A stretch of 35,519 nucleotides of DNA from Moraxella sp. (GTDB lineage Bacteria; Pseudomonadota; Gammaproteobacteria; Pseudomonadales; Moraxellaceae): positions 1-35,519 of the forward strand of contig JAUMUJ010000022.1 in assembly GCA_030530785.1 (NCBI GenBank). The letters are read 5' to 3'. Position numbers and translations under genes: made by a program. The first letter of the stretch is position 1. Each line of letters begins with the position of its first letter. This document shows positions 33,652-35,519 of this stretch, in pieces. A model generated the notes under the pieces. The model had not been told where the DNA came from and ran no database searches. It was given only the letters and a program-made list of their open reading frames with translations.

Positions 33652-34518
33652 ATGAACCTAAACACTCTTGACATCGTTCTACACCACACCACTCGATATA
33701 ACAAACCTTGTCCCACCAATATTGATGGCATCATCATCAATGCTGTCAAACCACCGATTTACTTGAACAAACTGATTGAATATACCGTAATTTCATTTGT
33801 GCTGTCAGGGGATGACCATCGGGTCATCTTAGGGGGTCAGTCCTATTTGATACAGGCAGGTCATGCATATTTTGTACCGTTTGAGATGCCCATCACCGTC
33901 CAATTTAAAAACCAAAATCAGCCCAAATTTTTAAGCATTAGCATGATTTTACAAGAAACATGGCTTAGTCAGATTATCCAAAAGTACCACCTAAACACCC
34001 CCAACAAACATCACGCCACGCCACCATCAGGTGTGGCGGTCAGCGCCATGAACCAAGCCACAAAAAACTGCCTTGTGCGACTAATTGAACTATTAGACAA
34101 CCCCAACCCCGCTCTGTCGGAGCTTTATAAACAAGAACTCGTCATCCATCTACTTGGCACACCGCTGGGGGAACATCTCATTGCCTTTACCAACCAAAAC
34201 AGCCAACTACAAAAAATTAAACGAGTCAGCGACCACCTACAAAAACATTGGGCGGACAAATTGGTCATGGCAGATTTGGCACATCTTGTTGGCATGGGTG
34301 AGTCATCTTTTTTTAGTCATTTTAAAGCCATCACAGGTTTTAGCCCTCTACAATACCAAAAATCATTGCGACTTAATTACGCCAAAGAGATGATTTTAAA
34401 GGGAGATTTATCCATCAGCCAAATCGCCTATAATGTGGGCTATGAAAGTATGAGCCAGTTTAGTCGTGAATACAAAAGGCAGTTTGGGGTCAGCCCAAGC
34501 GACACACATCAGCCCTAA
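33652..34518 (+). CDS. AraC-family transcriptional regulator
   Basis: 288 aa, AAGGA upstream of ATG. The N-terminal part (about 40-90: SFVLSGDDHRVILGGQSYLIQAG) looks like a cupin-type effector domain of the AraC_N / PF06719 kind. The C-terminal DNA-binding domain (about 190-285) has both helix-turn-helix motifs: MADLAHLVGMGESSFFSHFK, and SISQIAYNVGYESMSQFSREYKR (broken here for length as SISQIAYNVGYES and MSQFSREYKRQFG). Its target is unknown; it could act on the divergent DUF1269-like gene. Its last 4 nt overlap the end of the convergent membrane-protein pseudogene. Confidence 0.92.
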   Translation: MNLNTLDIVLHHTTRYNKPCPTNIDGIIINAVKPPIYLNKLIEYTVISFVLSGDDHRVILGGQSYLIQAGHAYFVPFEMPITVQFKNQNQPKFLSISMILQETWLSQIIQKYHLNTPNKHHATPPSGVAVSAMNQATKNCLVRLIELLDNPNPALSELYKQELVIHLLGTPLGEHLIAFTNQNSQLQKIKRVSDHLQKHWADKLVMADLAHLVGMGESSFFSHFKAITGFSPLQYQKSLRLNYAKEMILKGDLSISQIAYNVGYESMSQFSREYKRQFGVSPSDTHQP

Positions 34519-35343
34519 ATCTCCACCCTACCCCCAATGTCTTTGAGTTCTGAAAATTTTTCTACCAATCTTGGCATATCATCAATGCTCATCGCAAAGC
34601 CCCATAAATACGTCATCACGGCATAAATATGCCCCGCTTGCACCGTTTTGTTTGCCAAAATCACCAACGTCGTCCCAAACAGCACCGCCAATGTCATACC
34701 AATCACAAAAAAGCTCATCGCTTCACGGTTAGAAATACCGATACGGATTTTAGCCAAGAACCAGCTCGCCTGCTTGCCCGTGCTCAATCACATTCACCTC
34801 ATTTTCAATACGGTTGTTTAATTTAAAATAAAGGCGGTCGTTCATTTTGGTATATGTTGGCAAAATAGCCATAAACATCAATAAAATCAACAAAGTAATC
34901 AACCCAGCCCAAAACTCAATGATGATAAGCATCACCACTGAGCCAACAATATTAAACCCTGCGGTGATAAGCATTGGTAAATGCTCTTCAAAAAAATCCA
35001 CAAATTGTCGTGCCAGATTGGCGTGGGCGGTGGCAGTAGAAGTTGTGCCTTTTTGTTTTTGGTTTAAAATTGCAGGGACAGCAAGACTGGCATAAATCCG
35101 CACAAATGCTCGTGTGTCCACCGCTCGCCGTGCCGAACCCACCGCCCATATCACAAAAACCATAAGTGCATATGCCAACGCCTTAATTGTCTCACCCGCC
35201 AACACCGCATTGACAGCAAAACTGCCCACCAAAGGATACAGTACAAACAAAAGGTTTTCGGTCGCCACAAGGGCAAAAGTCGCCATAAGTTTGTGGCGGT
35301 GCGTACGTGCAATGTGCGTTAAAGTATGAATCACATTTGCCAT
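34515..35343 (-). pseudogene. ABC-type six-helix membrane protein, frameshifted
   Basis: The 5' frame (35343 down to 34750, 197 aa) carries about five membrane segments and the typical RIENEVNVIEHGQAGELVLG end, then stops at TAA. The family then continues in another frame (FLAKIRIGISNREAMSFFVIG to GGRVEI, ending TAG at 34515). Together they make ~275 aa, the size of stand-alone ABC transmembrane-domain proteins (PF13748 type, no ATPase domain). The shift is near 34750-34765. It may be real inactivation or a sequencing error. The start lies 3 nt after a MarR-like regulator gene on the same strand. Confidence 0.75.
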
Positions 35344-35346
35344 TTT

Positions 35347-35519
35347 TTACTCCAAATGCTTGGCAAGTACGTCTTGTAATGCCTTAAATTCATTTAACAA
35401 AAATTCCACCCTCTGTACGCCAAATTCAGCGATTGCCTTGTTTTCTTGGGCAAGCAAATCGGTGATGATAGGCTCGGCAAAGGCTCGCCCCCTATCGGTA
35501 AAATGCAACACCTTTTGGC
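35347..35519 (-). CDS. MarR-like regulator, C-terminal part (runs off the window)
   Basis: 56 codons are seen: QKVLHFTDRGRAFAEPIITD, then LLAQENKAIAEFG and a helical end VLAKHLE. The FTDRGRAFA segment is the end of a MarR-type wing followed by the dimerisation helix. The 5' part with the DNA-binding motif is beyond base 35519. It is the first gene of a pair with the frameshifted membrane protein (3-nt gap), so it may regulate it. Confidence 0.75.
   Translation of the reverse strand, partial: QKVLHFTDRGRAFAEPIITDLLAQENKAIAEFGVQRVEFLLNEFKALQDVLAKHLE

Noticed and set aside
1-35519. CRISPR arrays, insertion sequences, integrase or phage genes
   Set aside because: I found no regularly spaced direct repeats, no transposase or integrase motifs and no terminal inverted repeats with target duplications.

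Overview
The window looks like chromosomal DNA of a gammaproteobacterium of the Moraxellaceae, most likely a Moraxella species. The basis is the moderately AT-rich, A/T-tract-rich intergenic DNA, the family content (alpha2beta2 glycyl-tRNA synthetase, DsbD, GlnD, short Pta beside AckA, PhoH/YbeY) and the protein sequences by eye; no database search was possible. I see no rRNA, CRISPR array, insertion sequence, integrase or prophage gene. It is mostly housekeeping sequence with several small stress-response and regulator modules.

Region by region. 1-90: 3' end of tRNA-Asn(GTT) and its terminator. 164-2531 (+): phoH-like ATPase, ybeY and a TauE/SafE permease. 2512-6806 (-): MscS channel, TonB-like protein and a small membrane protein in one run, then dsbD. 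7198-9841 (+): EcsC-family protein, glyA and a small lipoprotein. 9946-16215 (-): glyS-glyQ, a PspC-domain protein and the ackA-pta pair. 16388-17128 (+): exported Sel1-repeat protein. 17176-18613: a membrane protein divergent from a MarR regulator, with three ATAGC-NN-GCTAT palindromes between them, then a ydhR-like monooxygenase gene interrupted by TGA at a tryptophan position. 18648-19714 (-): azlCD. 19872-27005 (+): lptM-like lipoprotein, map, alpha carbonic anhydrase lipoprotein, glnD, WG-repeat protein, a second Sel1-like protein and a zinc-ribbon membrane protein. 27046-30487 (-): a peroxide-defence cluster. 30679-35519: Asp/Glu racemase, a carboxymuconolactone-decarboxylase-like exported protein divergent from an HxlR regulator, two small proteins of unclear role, an AraC regulator, a frameshifted ABC-type membrane protein and the 3' end of a MarR-like regulator.

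The most coherent system is the 27046-30626 cluster. ohrR is followed on the same strand by a bacterioferritin-like protein, a flavodoxin-fold NAD(P)H oxidoreductase, a nitroreductase, a glutathione S-transferase and ohr. Two almost identical 38-bp promoter/operator modules (35 of 38 identical) lie before ohrR and before the ferritin-like gene. Each holds -35 and -10 boxes 17 bp apart overlapping an OhrR-like operator. This suggests an OhrR-controlled organic-peroxide operon that also covers iron handling, quinone or nitro-compound reduction and glutathione conjugation. The second clear regulatory module is the triple-palindrome MarR control region at 17640-17712.

Two genes appear broken (ydhR-like, and the ABC membrane protein by frameshift). 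Both are single-base-type lesions that could also be sequencing errors.
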